A stretch of 64,000 bases of DNA from Nocardioides guangzhouensis (GCF_004519545.1 NZ_SDKM01000026.1:16291-80290); one strand, 5' to 3'; numbered from the stretch's first letter, positions 33,800 through 42,947 are shown. A program made the numbers and translations. The notes: a model not told the origin generated them from the letters alone.

Positions 33800-35293
33800 T
33801 CAGCCGTCGAAGCGCTCCGCGAACACCCCGTGCCGCAGGCCGCGGTCGCTCACCGTGAGCGACTCCCGGCCGAGCAGGGTCAGGATCGCGCGCGCGATGC
33901 AGGCCCCGGCCAGGATGACCTCGGCGCGGGCCGGCTGCAGACCCACGATCGCCCGCCGCTCCTCGGCGTCCCGGGTGCGGTAGAGCTCGATCTGCCGGTC
34001 GATCTCCGCCAGGTCGAGGGCGGTGCCGTGCACGACGTCCGGGTCGTACGCCGCCAGGCCGTGGCGGACCGCGGCCAGGTTGGTCGCCGTCCCCCCGATC
34101 GCGACCACTGCGTCGGGAGTCTCCCGTCCGGCCAGCCGGTCGAGGTCGGCGGTGATCGCAGCGCCGGCCTCGTCGACCGTCTCTCGCGGCACCGCTCCGG
34201 TGAGCCCGTAGCGCTCGGCGAACCGGACCGCGCCGACGTCGACGCTGAACTGCTCGTCGATCCGGCCCACCTCCCCGAACGTGAACTGGCTGCTGCCGCC
34301 GCCGGAGTCGAAGACCACGAGGCGGCCCCCGGCGACCGGCAGGCTCGCCGTGGCCGCGACGTACGCGAGCCGTGCCTCCTCCTCGCCCGGGATCACCTCG
34401 ATGGTCACGCCGCAGCGGGCGCGCACCGTGTCGACCAGGTCGGCGCGGTTGGGTGCCTGCCGCATGCCCGCCGTGCCGACCGCCGCGATCTCGACCGCGG
34501 CGTGCCGCCGGGCCTCGTCGACCATGCCCGCGATGGCGTCCGCGGTCCGCGCCAGCGCCGGCCCGGTGAGCCCGCCGGTCTCGGCCAGGCCCTCGCCGAG
34601 CCGGGTGACCTCGGACCGGTCCATGAGGGTGTGGGTGCCGCCGTCACCCAGGCATTCGCCGAGGTGGAACTTCACGGAGTTGGTGCCCACGTCGACGACC
34701 GCGAACCGCCCCCAGCGCAGCAGGGACTTGAGGCCGCGGGCGAAACAGGTGTTGCGTCGGTCGTCGAGCCCCAGCCGGTGGACCGTCGAGGTGACCAGCC
34801 CCGGGTCGGACGCCTCCACCACGACGGTCGTCGCGCTCGCGCCGTCGACGGTGATCTCGGTGAGCTCGACCATGCAGCCGTCGACGATCCCCCGCCGCCG
34901 CCACTTGCGCACCGTGGGTGCGCGCAGGCGCGGGTCGGCACGGATCACGTCGATGACCAACCGGTCCTGCGTCCACTCGCCCGCGCCCGGAGGCGGCTCG
35001 ACGCCCAGGGCCGCGAGGACCGAACCCGCCTGCCCGGCGGTCAGCGGGAAGACGGTCTTCATCCGGGGGATCCACAGCTCGAGCCCGTCGTCCCGGACCG
35101 TGTCCAGGGTCTTCACGTCCATCAGCCCGCCGCGCACCTTGACCGACGCGTCGCCGTATGCCGAGAGCAGGTAGAGCTCCTCGCTCGCCTGCGCCTCGTC
35201 GGTGACCAGCGACCCGACCCGGTCGCGGGCGGGTCCGAGGTCTCCGAACGTGCGCCACTCCCACCGCGGCACGATCGTGGGCTGCTCAGTCAT
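33800..35293 (-). CDS. Fusion of CYTH-like domain and Ppx/GppA phosphatase
   Basis: 497 residues from the ATG at 35293 (GGGGAGC upstream). Residues 1-185 resemble a CYTH triphosphate-tunnel domain: PRWEWRTFG at the start, then ASVKVRGGLMDVKTL, LELWIPRMKTVFPLT, GCMVELTEITVDGASATTVVVEASD. Residues 195-497 form a complete Ppx/GppA actin-like phosphatase: AVVDVGTNSVKFHLGE, EAARLAYVAATASLPV, VFDSGGGSSQFTFG, AIGGTATNLAAV and VSDRGLRHGV. Ppx/GppA cleaves polyphosphate or pppGpp; CYTH domains also bind triphosphate or polyphosphate, so the fusion suggests a polyphosphate enzyme. Confidence 0.85.
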   Translation of the reverse strand: MTEQPTIVPRWEWRTFGDLGPARDRVGSLVTDEAQASEELYLLSAYGDASVKVRGGLMDVKTLDTVRDDGLELWIPRMKTVFPLTAGQAGSVLAALGVEPPPGAGEWTQDRLVIDVIRADPRLRAPTVRKWRRRGIVDGCMVELTEITVDGASATTVVVEASDPGLVTSTVHRLGLDDRRNTCFARGLKSLLRWGRFAVVDVGTNSVKFHLGECLGDGGTHTLMDRSEVTRLGEGLAETGGLTGPALARTADAIAGMVDEARRHAAVEIAAVGTAGMRQAPNRADLVDTVRARCGVTIEVIPGEEEARLAYVAATASLPVAGGRLVVFDSGGGSSQFTFGEVGRIDEQFSVDVGAVRFAERYGLTGAVPRETVDEAGAAITADLDRLAGRETPDAVVAIGGTATNLAAVRHGLAAYDPDVVHGTALDLAEIDRQIELYRTRDAEERRAIVGLQPARAEVILAGACIARAILTLLGRESLTVSDRGLRHGVFAERFDG

Positions 35294-35387
35294 CGCCTGC
35301 TCCCCATCCGGAGGCGGAGGCACCGCTCCGTGGTGACGGTCCCGCCGCGGCGGCCGCGGCTGGATCGCCCGGTCCGGGTGATTCGGC

Positions 35388-36074
35388 TCAGGATCGGGAC
35401 CATGCCACCGAGAGGACCCGCAGGTCCGTGCCGACCTGCCACTCGGCCCGCTCGCCGTCGCGCAGGCGCAGGAGCAGCCCGGGGTGCAGGTCGACGGCCT
35501 CGCCGTCGTCCTCGAACCGCACCGTCCCGCTGCCGGAGAGCACCAGCAGGCACTCGTCCTGCTCGATGTCGGCCACCACGCCGGTAGTGGTCTCCCAGAG
35601 CCCGACGCGGGCGCTGCCGAGCCGGCCGAGCTCCTCGACCCGCGCGGTCGGCCAGCCGCCGATCACCCACTGGCCGGACGGGAACTCCCGGGTCAGCGCC
35701 AGCGCGGTGGCGTCGCCCGCCAGAACCCGGTCCCCGCCGCCACCGGCTCCCTGGTCGTCCGTCGCGACGTACAGCTTGCGGAGGCGCTCGGTCACCCGCC
35801 AGATGGTCCGGTCGCCGGCCCGCAGCCGCACCAGCACCCCCGGCCGCAGGGACACCCGGCTTCCGTCCTCGAAGGTCACCTCGCCGCTGCCGGACAGCAC
35901 GAGGAAGACCTCGTCGACCTCCTCGTCGGTGTCCTCGCCCGGCCCGGCCTCCCACAGGCCGAGCTCCGGTCCGTCCTCCACCAGCGCCACCGTGGCCGTG
36001 GCCAGCACGTCCGCGGCGCGTGCGCCGAGGTCGACCGCGCCCGCATCGGCGGCGAGTACCCGTCCCGTGCTCAT
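35388..36074 (-). CDS. Tandem cupin protein
   Basis: 228 residues from the ATG at 36074. Two cupin modules are clear: residues about 50-105 (GLWEAGPGEDTDEEVDEVFLVLSGSGEVTFEDGSRVSLRPGVLVRLRAGDRTIWRV) and about 160-225 (GLWETTTGVVADIEQDECLLVLSGSGTVRFEDDGEAVDLHPGLLLRLRDGERAEWQV). They are near-copies, so an internal duplication is plain. Metal His are not obvious, so a catalytic role is doubtful; ligand binding is possible. Confidence 0.82.
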   Translation of the reverse strand: MSTGRVLAADAGAVDLGARAADVLATATVALVEDGPELGLWEAGPGEDTDEEVDEVFLVLSGSGEVTFEDGSRVSLRPGVLVRLRAGDRTIWRVTERLRKLYVATDDQGAGGGGDRVLAGDATALALTREFPSGQWVIGGWPTARVEELGRLGSARVGLWETTTGVVADIEQDECLLVLSGSGTVRFEDDGEAVDLHPGLLLRLRDGERAEWQVGTDLRVLSVAWSRS

Positions 36075-36120
36075 GCAACCCACCCTGCCACGGTCACGGG
36101 CTGGGCGAACGGGCCGAAGG

Positions 36121-36948
36121 TCACGCTTGGTGGTCCTCCGCAAGGAGCGCGTAGGTGACCGTGTCCAGCCACCGGCCGGACCGGTGCAGGGACTCGCGTA
36201 CGGCGTGCGCCTCGCGCCGCATGCCGACCCGCTCCATGAGTCGCCAGGAGGCGACGTTGTCGAGGAAGCAGGTCGCCACCACGCGCCGTACGCCGAGGTC
36301 GTGGAAGCTGACCCGGAGCAGCGCCCGGACCGCCTCGGTGGCGTACCCGTGCCCGGTGCACGCCGGGTCGAGGACCCAGCCGAGCTCGGCCTGCCGGCCG
36401 GTCGCCCGGTCCGCGACCTCCTGCTGCGCCCACGCGTCCTCGACGCGGAGCATGAGGTCGCCGACCGTCCGGCCGTCCCGTTCGACGACCACGGTCGCGG
36501 CCAGCCGGGTGGGGTCGACGAAGGTGGCGCGGTACGACGCGAGGTCGGTGGGCAGCTCGGTGAGCCACTGCCCGACGGACTCGAGGCGCCGGTACGCGAA
36601 CGTGGCGTCGGCGTCCCCGGGCGTGGCCGGGCGGAGGACCAGCCGGTCGGTCCGCACCGGCCGCGGCAGCACGGGCGCCACAGCCGAGCCGTGGGCCCGA
36701 CCGTCGTCGGGGTCGGTGGCCGCCCGGAGCGACAGGAGGGTGACGCCCAGGTCGCGGAGCCGGGCCAGCACGCCGTGCAGCTGGGCCTGGTCGGTCATCG
36801 CCCCGGCCAGGGTCGAGGTGCCGTCGGGATGGCGGGTGAGGGCCAGGCCGAACCAGGAGGACCAGTGGTCGTCCAGGTGTCCGGCGACGCGGAGCTCGTA
36901 GGCCGACGGCCCTGCCGCGTCCGGGGTGGCCGTGCGGGAGATCGTCAT
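36121..36948 (-). CDS. GNAT acetyltransferase with extra N-terminal domain
   Basis: 275 residues from the ATG at 36948, overlapping the stop of the upstream membrane-protein gene as ATGA. Residues 15-90 form an extra domain (YELRVAGHLDDHWSSWFG...DQAQLHGVLARLRDLGVTLLSL) like small free-standing actinobacterial proteins. Residues 98-270 form a RimJ/RimL-type GNAT domain with the acetyl-CoA loop near TGHGYATEAVRALLRV and NVASWRLMERVGM. Likely N-acetylates an amino group on a protein or small molecule; substrate unknown. Confidence 0.85.
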   Translation of the reverse strand: MTISRTATPDAAGPSAYELRVAGHLDDHWSSWFGLALTRHPDGTSTLAGAMTDQAQLHGVLARLRDLGVTLLSLRAATDPDDGRAHGSAVAPVLPRPVRTDRLVLRPATPGDADATFAYRRLESVGQWLTELPTDLASYRATFVDPTRLAATVVVERDGRTVGDLMLRVEDAWAQQEVADRATGRQAELGWVLDPACTGHGYATEAVRALLRVSFHDLGVRRVVATCFLDNVASWRLMERVGMRREAHAVRESLHRSGRWLDTVTYALLAEDHQA

Positions 36949-37370
36949 CGCCACCGCTCCCCGGGTCCGACGGCGTAGCGCTCCCAGACGTACCGCCACG
37001 GGGTGACGGCGAGGACGACCACGATCAGCGAGCAGCTGGCGACGGTCTCGGCCATGGCCGGGTCCAGGTCCCCCCGGGCCGCCGCCGGGAGCGCGACCAG
37101 GACGAGCCACAGCAGCTTCCAGGCAGACTCGAACAGCAGGACCGGCAGCATCCGCGCCGGGTGCCGCAATCCGAGGAGGGCGAGCAGCGAGAGGGCGGTG
37201 AGCAGGCAGAGGGTCACGCCTTCGTAGAGCGGCAGGGACGCGGCGTCGGGCAGCAGCGGCCACTTCACCAGCACAAGCCCGACGCCCATCAGGGCGTACC
37301 CGCCGCGCATCAGGTGCAGCCGGGTCAGGGACAGCTCGCGGGTCGGCGCCGCCGTCGTCGTGCTGGACAT
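36945..37370 (-). CDS. Small integral membrane protein (four predicted segments)
   Basis: 141 residues from the ATG at 37370, chosen over a GTG two codons upstream because GGGAG is 5 nt away. Membrane segments: GGYALMGVGLVLVKWPLL, GVTLCLLTALSLLALLGL, MLPVLLFESAWKLLWLVLVALP and VASCSLIVVVLAVTPW. No family name recognised. It is the first gene of an operon with the GNAT fusion and lies just downstream of the MalT-type regulator. Confidence 0.7.
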   Translation of the reverse strand: MSSTTTAAPTRELSLTRLHLMRGGYALMGVGLVLVKWPLLPDAASLPLYEGVTLCLLTALSLLALLGLRHPARMLPVLLFESAWKLLWLVLVALPAAARGDLDPAMAETVASCSLIVVVLAVTPWRYVWERYAVGPGERWR

Positions 37371-37483
37371 GGTCACTCCCTTTCGGATGCCCGGGCCCGG
37401 TCCCGTCAGTGACGGTCGGTGGGTGCCGGTGCCGGGCCGACTGCCCGGCGGTGATCCCGACGTTAGGAACCGGCGGGGTGAGC

Positions 37484-37525
37484 ACGCATCACAAGCCGAT
37501 GTGACCGGCTTGGTGATTCATGCGT
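37484..37525 (-). terminator. Imperfect hairpin after the MalT-type LuxR gene
   Basis: ACGCATCACAAGCC (37484-37497) pairs with GGCTTG-GTGAT (37507-37517) and ATGCGT (37520-37525), with two small bulges. It sits immediately past the stop of the LuxR gene on the minus strand. Confidence 0.45.
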
Positions 37526-37530
37526 CGCCC

Positions 37531-40263
37531 TCAGAGCAGGCCGAGCTCGCCGGCACGGTGCACCGCGGCCCGCCGGGTGTTCACGTCGAGCTTGGTGAAG
37601 ATGTGCCGGGTGTGGGTCCGGAACGTGTTGACCGACATGAAGAGCTGCCGCGCGATGTCCGGGCCGGTGAGGTCGGTCGCGAGCAGGCGCAGGACCTCGA
37701 CCTCGCGCTCGCTCAGCTCCTCCTCCCCCGGCGGGACCGGTGCCGGTCCCGGCGTCGCGAGTCGCAGCAGCCGGCCTGCCTCCGCGCCTCCTGTGGGACG
37801 CGGCTCGGCGGCCCGGAGGAGCTCCCGCACCGGCTCACCTTCGTCCAGGAAGAGGCGCGCGTAGCCCGCCGGGACACCGTCGACGAGTGCCGCACCGAGG
37901 TCCGCCAGGGCGGCCTCGCGAGCGCTCCCGGCGTCGTGCGCGAGGGCCCGGACGAGGCGCGCCTCCACCAGACTCCCGGTGCGGCCGGCCGCACCGGCGG
38001 CATCGACGACCCGGTCCAGGAGGGCCAGCGCCTCGGCGGGGCCGGTGCTGCAGTGCCCGGCCCGGTGCCGGGCGACGAGCAGCCGGGCCAGGGTGAGCTG
38101 GTCGAACTCGGCGAGGTAGCTCGGCGGGTCGTCGGGCGTCACGCCGCGCCGCCGTGCCCAGTCCCCCGCGTCGTCCAGCCGCCCCTGCGCGACGTGGATC
38201 CTCGCCCGCTGCGCGGGGATCGGGCGTACGTCGGGGAAGAAGCCGGGCAGGTAGAGCGGCTCGGCCTCGTCGAGCATCCGCTCCGCGCCGTCGAGGTCGT
38301 CCCGGGCCCGCAGCAGCCCGGCCATCGCGACGTACCACCGGTGCCGGTTCTCCAGGAGCGAGGCGCCCTCGCCGAGCGCGCGGGCCCGGTGCAGGTGGTC
38401 GGCGGCCGCGTCGAGGTCGCCTTGCTCGCGCAGCACGTCGGCCAGCCCGACGTGCAGGTCCCCCGTCGTGGAGAGCGGACCCGGGTGGCGGGCCGCGGCG
38501 GCCAGGGCCCGCTCGTAGAGACGCCGGGCCTCGACCGGGCTGCCCAGGGCCAGCCGCATGCCGGCCAGCACGACCGTGGCGCCGAGCTCGTCGGCCAGGT
38601 TGCCGGCCGCGCGCAGGCTCGCCACCGCCTCGGAGAACGTGTCGACGGCGGAGCGCAGGTCTCCGGCCGCCCACGCCGCCAGCCCGAGGAAGCCGGAGGC
38701 CGCACCCCACGCGAAGTGGTCGCCGGGCCCGGACAGGTCCCGGGCCCGGTGGGCGTGGGCCACGGTGCCGTCGACGTCGCCGCGAGCCTGGGCGACGGAG
38801 GCCCGGTACACCTCGAGCATCGCCGGCAGCCTCGTCAGCTCCTCCAGCCGGGCCCCGACCTCCCCCGGCAGGGCCGCGTTGGTGGCCGGTCCGGGTGCCG
38901 GGGAGCCGTCCAGCGCCGCCTCGGCGTCGTCGAGCCAGGTCTCCACCCCGTCCAGGTCACCCTCGGACAGCCGGGCCCAGGCCAGCTGGGTGGCCAGCAG
39001 CGGACGCGTGCGGCACACGTCCTCGGGGAGGGCGCGCAGCCACGTCCGCAGGGTGCGGTCCTGCCGGTTCCGCCGCAGCCCGGGAAGAGCGAGCTCCACC
39101 AGGTCGGCCGCCGCCGCGGTGTCGCCGCTCGCGAGGGCATGGCCGACGGCGTCGGCGAGCATCCCGTGGTCGGCGTACCAGCGGCCGGCCGCGCCGTGCA
39201 GGCCCGGCAGCCGGTCGGGAGACCCCGCGTCGAGACGGGAACGGAGCGCGTCGGCGAAGAGGTGGTGGTAGCGGTACCACTCCCGCCGGTCGTCGAGCGG
39301 CACCAGGAAGAGGTTGGCCCGGTCCAGCTCCTCGAGCACCTGCTGTCCGTCGCGCCGGCCGGTCAGGGCGTCGCAGAGGTCGCCGGTCATCTGCTGGAGC
39401 ACCGAGGTGTCGAGGAGGAACCGGCGTACGTCGTCGGGCTGGCTGTCCAGGACCTCCTCGACCAGGTAGTCCAGGACGAAGCGGTGGCTGCCCGCGAAGT
39501 CGTTCACGAACGCGTCCATGCCGTCCGGGCGGTCCCGGGCACCGCGCGTGTGGCCGCGAGCCGACAGCGCGGCCAGCTGCAGCCCGGCCGCCCAGCCCTC
39601 GGTGCGGGCCTCCAGGGCGGCGACGTGCGCGGGCTCGAGCCCGAGGTCCATGACCTGGTTGAGGAACGCGTCGGCCTCGTCCGCGGTGAACCGGAGGTCC
39701 GTGGCGCGCAGCTCGAGCAGCTCGCCTCGGCTTCGCAGCCGGGCCAGGGGCAGCGGGGGGTCGGCCCGGGTGGTCACGGCGAGCACGACCTGGGGCGGCA
39801 GGTGGTCGAGCAGGAACGCCACGACCTCGTGGACGGCGGGGTCCTCGAGGAGGTGGTAGTCGTCGAGGGCGAGGACGGTGGGTCCGGGCAGCTGGTCGAG
39901 GTCGTTGACCAGGCTGACCAGGACCTGGTCGGTCGGCAGCTGGCCCTCGGCCTCCAGCAGCGCCGCCGCGCCCTCCCCCACGTCGGGGCTGCCCGTCCGG
40001 ACCGCTGCGACCAGGTGGGTGAGGAACCGGCGTGGGTCGTCGTCGTCGGCATCGACCGACAGCCAGGCCACCCGCCGGTCCTGCTCCGGGCCGCCGAGCC
40101 ACTGGGTGAGCAGCGTGGTCTTGCCGAAGCCGGCCGGCGCCGACACCAGGACCAGCCGAGGCAGCGAGCCGGACCCGCCCGTCAGCCGGTCGGTGAGCCG
40201 GGGTCGCACCACGAGCTGCCGTCGCGGCGACGGAACGCGCAGCTTGGCGCCGAGCACTGGCAT
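37531..40263 (-). CDS. MalT-type LuxR-family regulator
   Basis: 910 residues, the normal size for the family. Opening KLRVPSPRRQLVVRPRLTDRL, Walker A SAPAGFGKTTLL (41-52), Walker B-like TVLALDDYHLLEDP, VTTRADPPLPLARLR, then HHLFADALRSRLD, a long TPR-like region and a C-terminal LuxR HTH (LSEREVEVLRLLATDLTGPDIARQLFMSVNTFRTHTRHIFTKL). Such STAND proteins bind ATP and an inducer and activate nearby operons; the membrane protein-GNAT operon just downstream is a candidate target. TAGGGT lies 6 nt before the ATG. Confidence 0.92.
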   Translation of the reverse strand: MPVLGAKLRVPSPRRQLVVRPRLTDRLTGGSGSLPRLVLVSAPAGFGKTTLLTQWLGGPEQDRRVAWLSVDADDDDPRRFLTHLVAAVRTGSPDVGEGAAALLEAEGQLPTDQVLVSLVNDLDQLPGPTVLALDDYHLLEDPAVHEVVAFLLDHLPPQVVLAVTTRADPPLPLARLRSRGELLELRATDLRFTADEADAFLNQVMDLGLEPAHVAALEARTEGWAAGLQLAALSARGHTRGARDRPDGMDAFVNDFAGSHRFVLDYLVEEVLDSQPDDVRRFLLDTSVLQQMTGDLCDALTGRRDGQQVLEELDRANLFLVPLDDRREWYRYHHLFADALRSRLDAGSPDRLPGLHGAAGRWYADHGMLADAVGHALASGDTAAAADLVELALPGLRRNRQDRTLRTWLRALPEDVCRTRPLLATQLAWARLSEGDLDGVETWLDDAEAALDGSPAPGPATNAALPGEVGARLEELTRLPAMLEVYRASVAQARGDVDGTVAHAHRARDLSGPGDHFAWGAASGFLGLAAWAAGDLRSAVDTFSEAVASLRAAGNLADELGATVVLAGMRLALGSPVEARRLYERALAAAARHPGPLSTTGDLHVGLADVLREQGDLDAAADHLHRARALGEGASLLENRHRWYVAMAGLLRARDDLDGAERMLDEAEPLYLPGFFPDVRPIPAQRARIHVAQGRLDDAGDWARRRGVTPDDPPSYLAEFDQLTLARLLVARHRAGHCSTGPAEALALLDRVVDAAGAAGRTGSLVEARLVRALAHDAGSAREAALADLGAALVDGVPAGYARLFLDEGEPVRELLRAAEPRPTGGAEAGRLLRLATPGPAPVPPGEEELSEREVEVLRLLATDLTGPDIARQLFMSVNTFRTHTRHIFTKLDVNTRRAAVHRAGELGLL

Positions 40264-40269
40264 CCGCCC

Positions 40270-40275
40270 ACCCTA
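40270..40275 (-). promoter_or_regulatory. -10 box, leaderless promoter of the MalT-type gene
   Basis: TAGGGT on the minus strand ends 6 nt before the ATG at 40263. Confidence 0.45.
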
Positions 40276-40381
40276 GGGACGGGGCGCGGTCGACGCCTCG
40301 GGAACATCAGGACCCCGGGGTTCCGACGCTCGCGCAGGTCAGGACCGGTGGCCCTGCCCGCTGCCGTCGCTTCCGGAGGAG

Positions 40382-41026
40382 ATGACCACCTGGGCGTCGG
40401 TGATCCACTTCCCGCCGTTCCCGGAGATCCCGGAGGTCGTGCGGGGCAAGTCGTTCATGATCGTGCTCGTGTCGTTCCTCGGCTCCGGGGCCGAGGGCAG
40501 CCGCCTGCTCGAACCGGTGCGCGAACTCGGCCCCGCGATGGACACCCTCGCCACCACGGAGCCGATCGCGCTGGCCACACAGGCGATGGATCCCGACAGC
40601 CCCCTCCCGTTCCGGTCCACGACGGCGCTGCTCGACCGCCTCACGCCCGAAGCGATCGAGGAGGTGGCCCGCCTCGCCGGTCCCGGCTCACCGCTGACCC
40701 TGGTGGAGTTCCGGCACGTCGGCGGTGCCCTGCACCGCGCGGCGCCGGGCGCCGGCGCCCGGGCGACGCTGCCCGGGAACGTCGCGATGCTCAGCCTCGG
40801 CGTGGTGCCCGACCCGGCGCTCGACCCGGCAGTCCAGGAGGGGCTGCGCGCGCTGACGCAGACCGTCGCGCCCGAGAAGGTCGGCGACTACCCGAACTTC
40901 GTGATGGCACCCACGGACGCCAGCTCCTTCTTCGACGCCGGCACCTGGGCCCGGTTGCAGCGGGTCAAGGCGGCGTACGACCCGGAGGACGTGTTCCGCG
41001 GCAACCACCAGGTCCCGCCCGCATGA
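40382..41026 (+). pseudogene. Truncated FAD-linked (berberine-bridge-type) oxidase, C-terminal part only
   Basis: 214 residues. The sequence matches the C-terminal substrate and BBE region of FAD-dependent oxidases: SVIHFPPFPEIPEVVRGKSFMIVLVSFLGSGAEGSRLLEPVRELGP, then VEFRHVGGALHR, and the closing RVKAAYDPEDVFRGNHQV. The N-terminal FAD-binding domain, about 230 residues in intact homologues, is missing; upstream lie only 118 bp and the LuxR promoter. A GGAGGAG directly abuts the ATG. Without the flavin domain it cannot be a working oxidase, so it is probably a deletion remnant. Confidence 0.8.
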
Positions 41027-41039
41027 CCCGGGGCACTGG

Positions 41040-42884
41040 CTAGCTGGGGTACATCGAGTCGAGGAGCGGCCGGTACGTCGTCTCGACGACCTTGCGCTTC
41101 ACCTTCATGCTGGGCGTCAGCTCGCCTGCCTCGATCGACAGGTCGCGTTCGAGGACCCGGAAGTCCTTGATCGTCTCCCATCGGTTGAGCCGGGCGTTGA
41201 CCTGGTCCAGGCACCCCTGGACGTAGGCACGGACGGCGGGGTGCCGGGTCAGCTCGGGGTACTCGAGACCGGCCAGGCCGTGCGCCCGGCCCCACTGCGC
41301 CAGCGCCTCGGGATCGAGCGCGACCAGCGCCGTGGCGTAGTTCCGGCCCTCGGCGTGCACGACCATCTGGCTGGCCAGCGGGCAGGCCGCCTTGAACATG
41401 ACCTCGGTCGCCTGGGGCGCGATGTACTTGCCGCCGGAGGTCTTGACCAGGTCCTTCTTCCGGTCCGTGATCCGCAGCCGGCCCTGGGGGTCGATCTCGC
41501 CCACGTCGCCGGTGGCGAACCAGCCGTCCTCGCTGAGCACCTCGGCGGTCTCCTCGGGCCGGTTGTGGTAGCCGCGCATCACGCTGGGGCCGCGGACGAA
41601 GATCTCGCCGTCGCTGCCCAGCCGGACCTCGGTGCCGTTGATCGGGGGCCCCACCCGCCCGAAGACCGGGTCGGTGAGGCGGACGATGCTGGTCCCGGCG
41701 CTGGTCTCCGTCAGGCCGTAGCCCTCGATCACCAGCACCCCGGCGGCGTGGAACCACGCGGCGACGTCCTCGGAGAGCGCGGCGCTCCCGGAGAGCATGA
41801 AGCGGATCCGGCCACCCAGCCGGTCCCGGATCCGGGACAGCACCAGACGGTCGGCGAGCGCGTGCTGGACGCGGACCGCGGGTCCCGGGGAACGGCCCTC
41901 GAGCCGCGCCCGACCGACCTGGTCGCCCACGTCGAAGGCCCAGCGGAACAGGGTGCCCTTGACCCCGCCCTCCTCCTCGACGGTCTGGACGATCTTGGAG
42001 TGCACCTTCTCGAAGATCCGCGGCGGGCCGGCCATGAACGTCGGCCGGACCACTGCGAGGTTCTCGACGATCCTGTCCAGCCTGCCGTCGACGGCGGTCG
42101 GGAAGCCGATCTGCAGCTGCACGGCCTCCAGCATCTTCCCGAAGGAGTGCGACAGCGGGAGCCAGAGGTACTGGAGGTCGTCGCTGGAGAGGATGTCCAG
42201 CGAGGCAGCTCCGGCGCCGATGTAGGTCCAGCAGCTGTGGGGCAGCTCGACCCCCTTGGGCCGGCCCGTGGTGCCCGAGGTGTAGATGAGCGTGGCCAGG
42301 TCACCGGACCGGACCGCGTCGACGGCGTCGTCGACGGCGGTCGGGTGGTCGGCAAGGTACTTCTCGCCCAGCGCCCGCAGGTCGTCGAGGCCTAGCACCC
42401 ACTCGCCGTCGGCCCCGCCGTCGAAGGTGACCACCCGGATCAGGTCGGGCAGCTGGTCGCGCTGGCTGCGCAGCTTGGCGACCTGGGTGTCGTCCTCGGC
42501 GAAGGCGATCCGGGATCCGCTGTCGGACAGGATGTAGGCGACGTCCTCGGCGCCGGTGGTGGGATAGACGGTGGTCGTGGCCGCCCCGGCGCACGTGACG
42601 GCGAGGTCGGCGTACAGCCACTCGACGCGGGTGCTGCTGGCGATCGCGACGCGGTCCTCGGGCCCGATCCCGAGTGCGAGGAGACCCGCCGCCAGGGGGC
42701 GGACGATCTCCTCCGCCTGTGCCCAGGTCACCGACTCCCACCCGCCGTCGCGGGGGAAGCGGTAGGCCTCGACGTCCGGCGTGGCGCGGACCCGGTCGTA
42801 GAACATCCGGGCCACCGACTCCGCCGGTGTCGGGTAGCCGACCTCGGTTCGGCGGGACTGACTGGACTCACCTGGCGCGGACAC
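41040..42884 (-). CDS. Long-chain acyl-CoA ligase (AMP-dependent synthetase)
   Basis: 614 residues, GTG start with GGGAGGG upstream. Adenylation motifs: A3 LIYTSGTTGRPKGVELPH, A5 YGLTETSAG, A7 DGWFATGDVGEIDPQGRLRITDRKKDLVKTSGGKYIAP and a late lysine in SMKVKRKVV. The N-terminal half and the RWAFDVGDQVGRA helix match the FadD15/FAA1-type group for long-chain fatty acids. It activates fatty acid with ATP and CoA at the membrane face. Monocistronic. Confidence 0.93.
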   Translation of the reverse strand: MSAPGESSQSRRTEVGYPTPAESVARMFYDRVRATPDVEAYRFPRDGGWESVTWAQAEEIVRPLAAGLLALGIGPEDRVAIASSTRVEWLYADLAVTCAGAATTTVYPTTGAEDVAYILSDSGSRIAFAEDDTQVAKLRSQRDQLPDLIRVVTFDGGADGEWVLGLDDLRALGEKYLADHPTAVDDAVDAVRSGDLATLIYTSGTTGRPKGVELPHSCWTYIGAGAASLDILSSDDLQYLWLPLSHSFGKMLEAVQLQIGFPTAVDGRLDRIVENLAVVRPTFMAGPPRIFEKVHSKIVQTVEEEGGVKGTLFRWAFDVGDQVGRARLEGRSPGPAVRVQHALADRLVLSRIRDRLGGRIRFMLSGSAALSEDVAAWFHAAGVLVIEGYGLTETSAGTSIVRLTDPVFGRVGPPINGTEVRLGSDGEIFVRGPSVMRGYHNRPEETAEVLSEDGWFATGDVGEIDPQGRLRITDRKKDLVKTSGGKYIAPQATEVMFKAACPLASQMVVHAEGRNYATALVALDPEALAQWGRAHGLAGLEYPELTRHPAVRAYVQGCLDQVNARLNRWETIKDFRVLERDLSIEAGELTPSMKVKRKVVETTYRPLLDSMYPS

Positions 42885-42947
42885 GACACGCCCTCCCTTC
42901 GCGTGGTCCTCTCAGGTTCACAGTCCGCCGCAGGCCGACGTAGAGGA

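Noticed and set aside
37360..41043. Plus-strand open frame of 1227 residues
   Set aside because: It is antisense to the MalT-type regulator, which has Walker and HTH motifs in the correct order.
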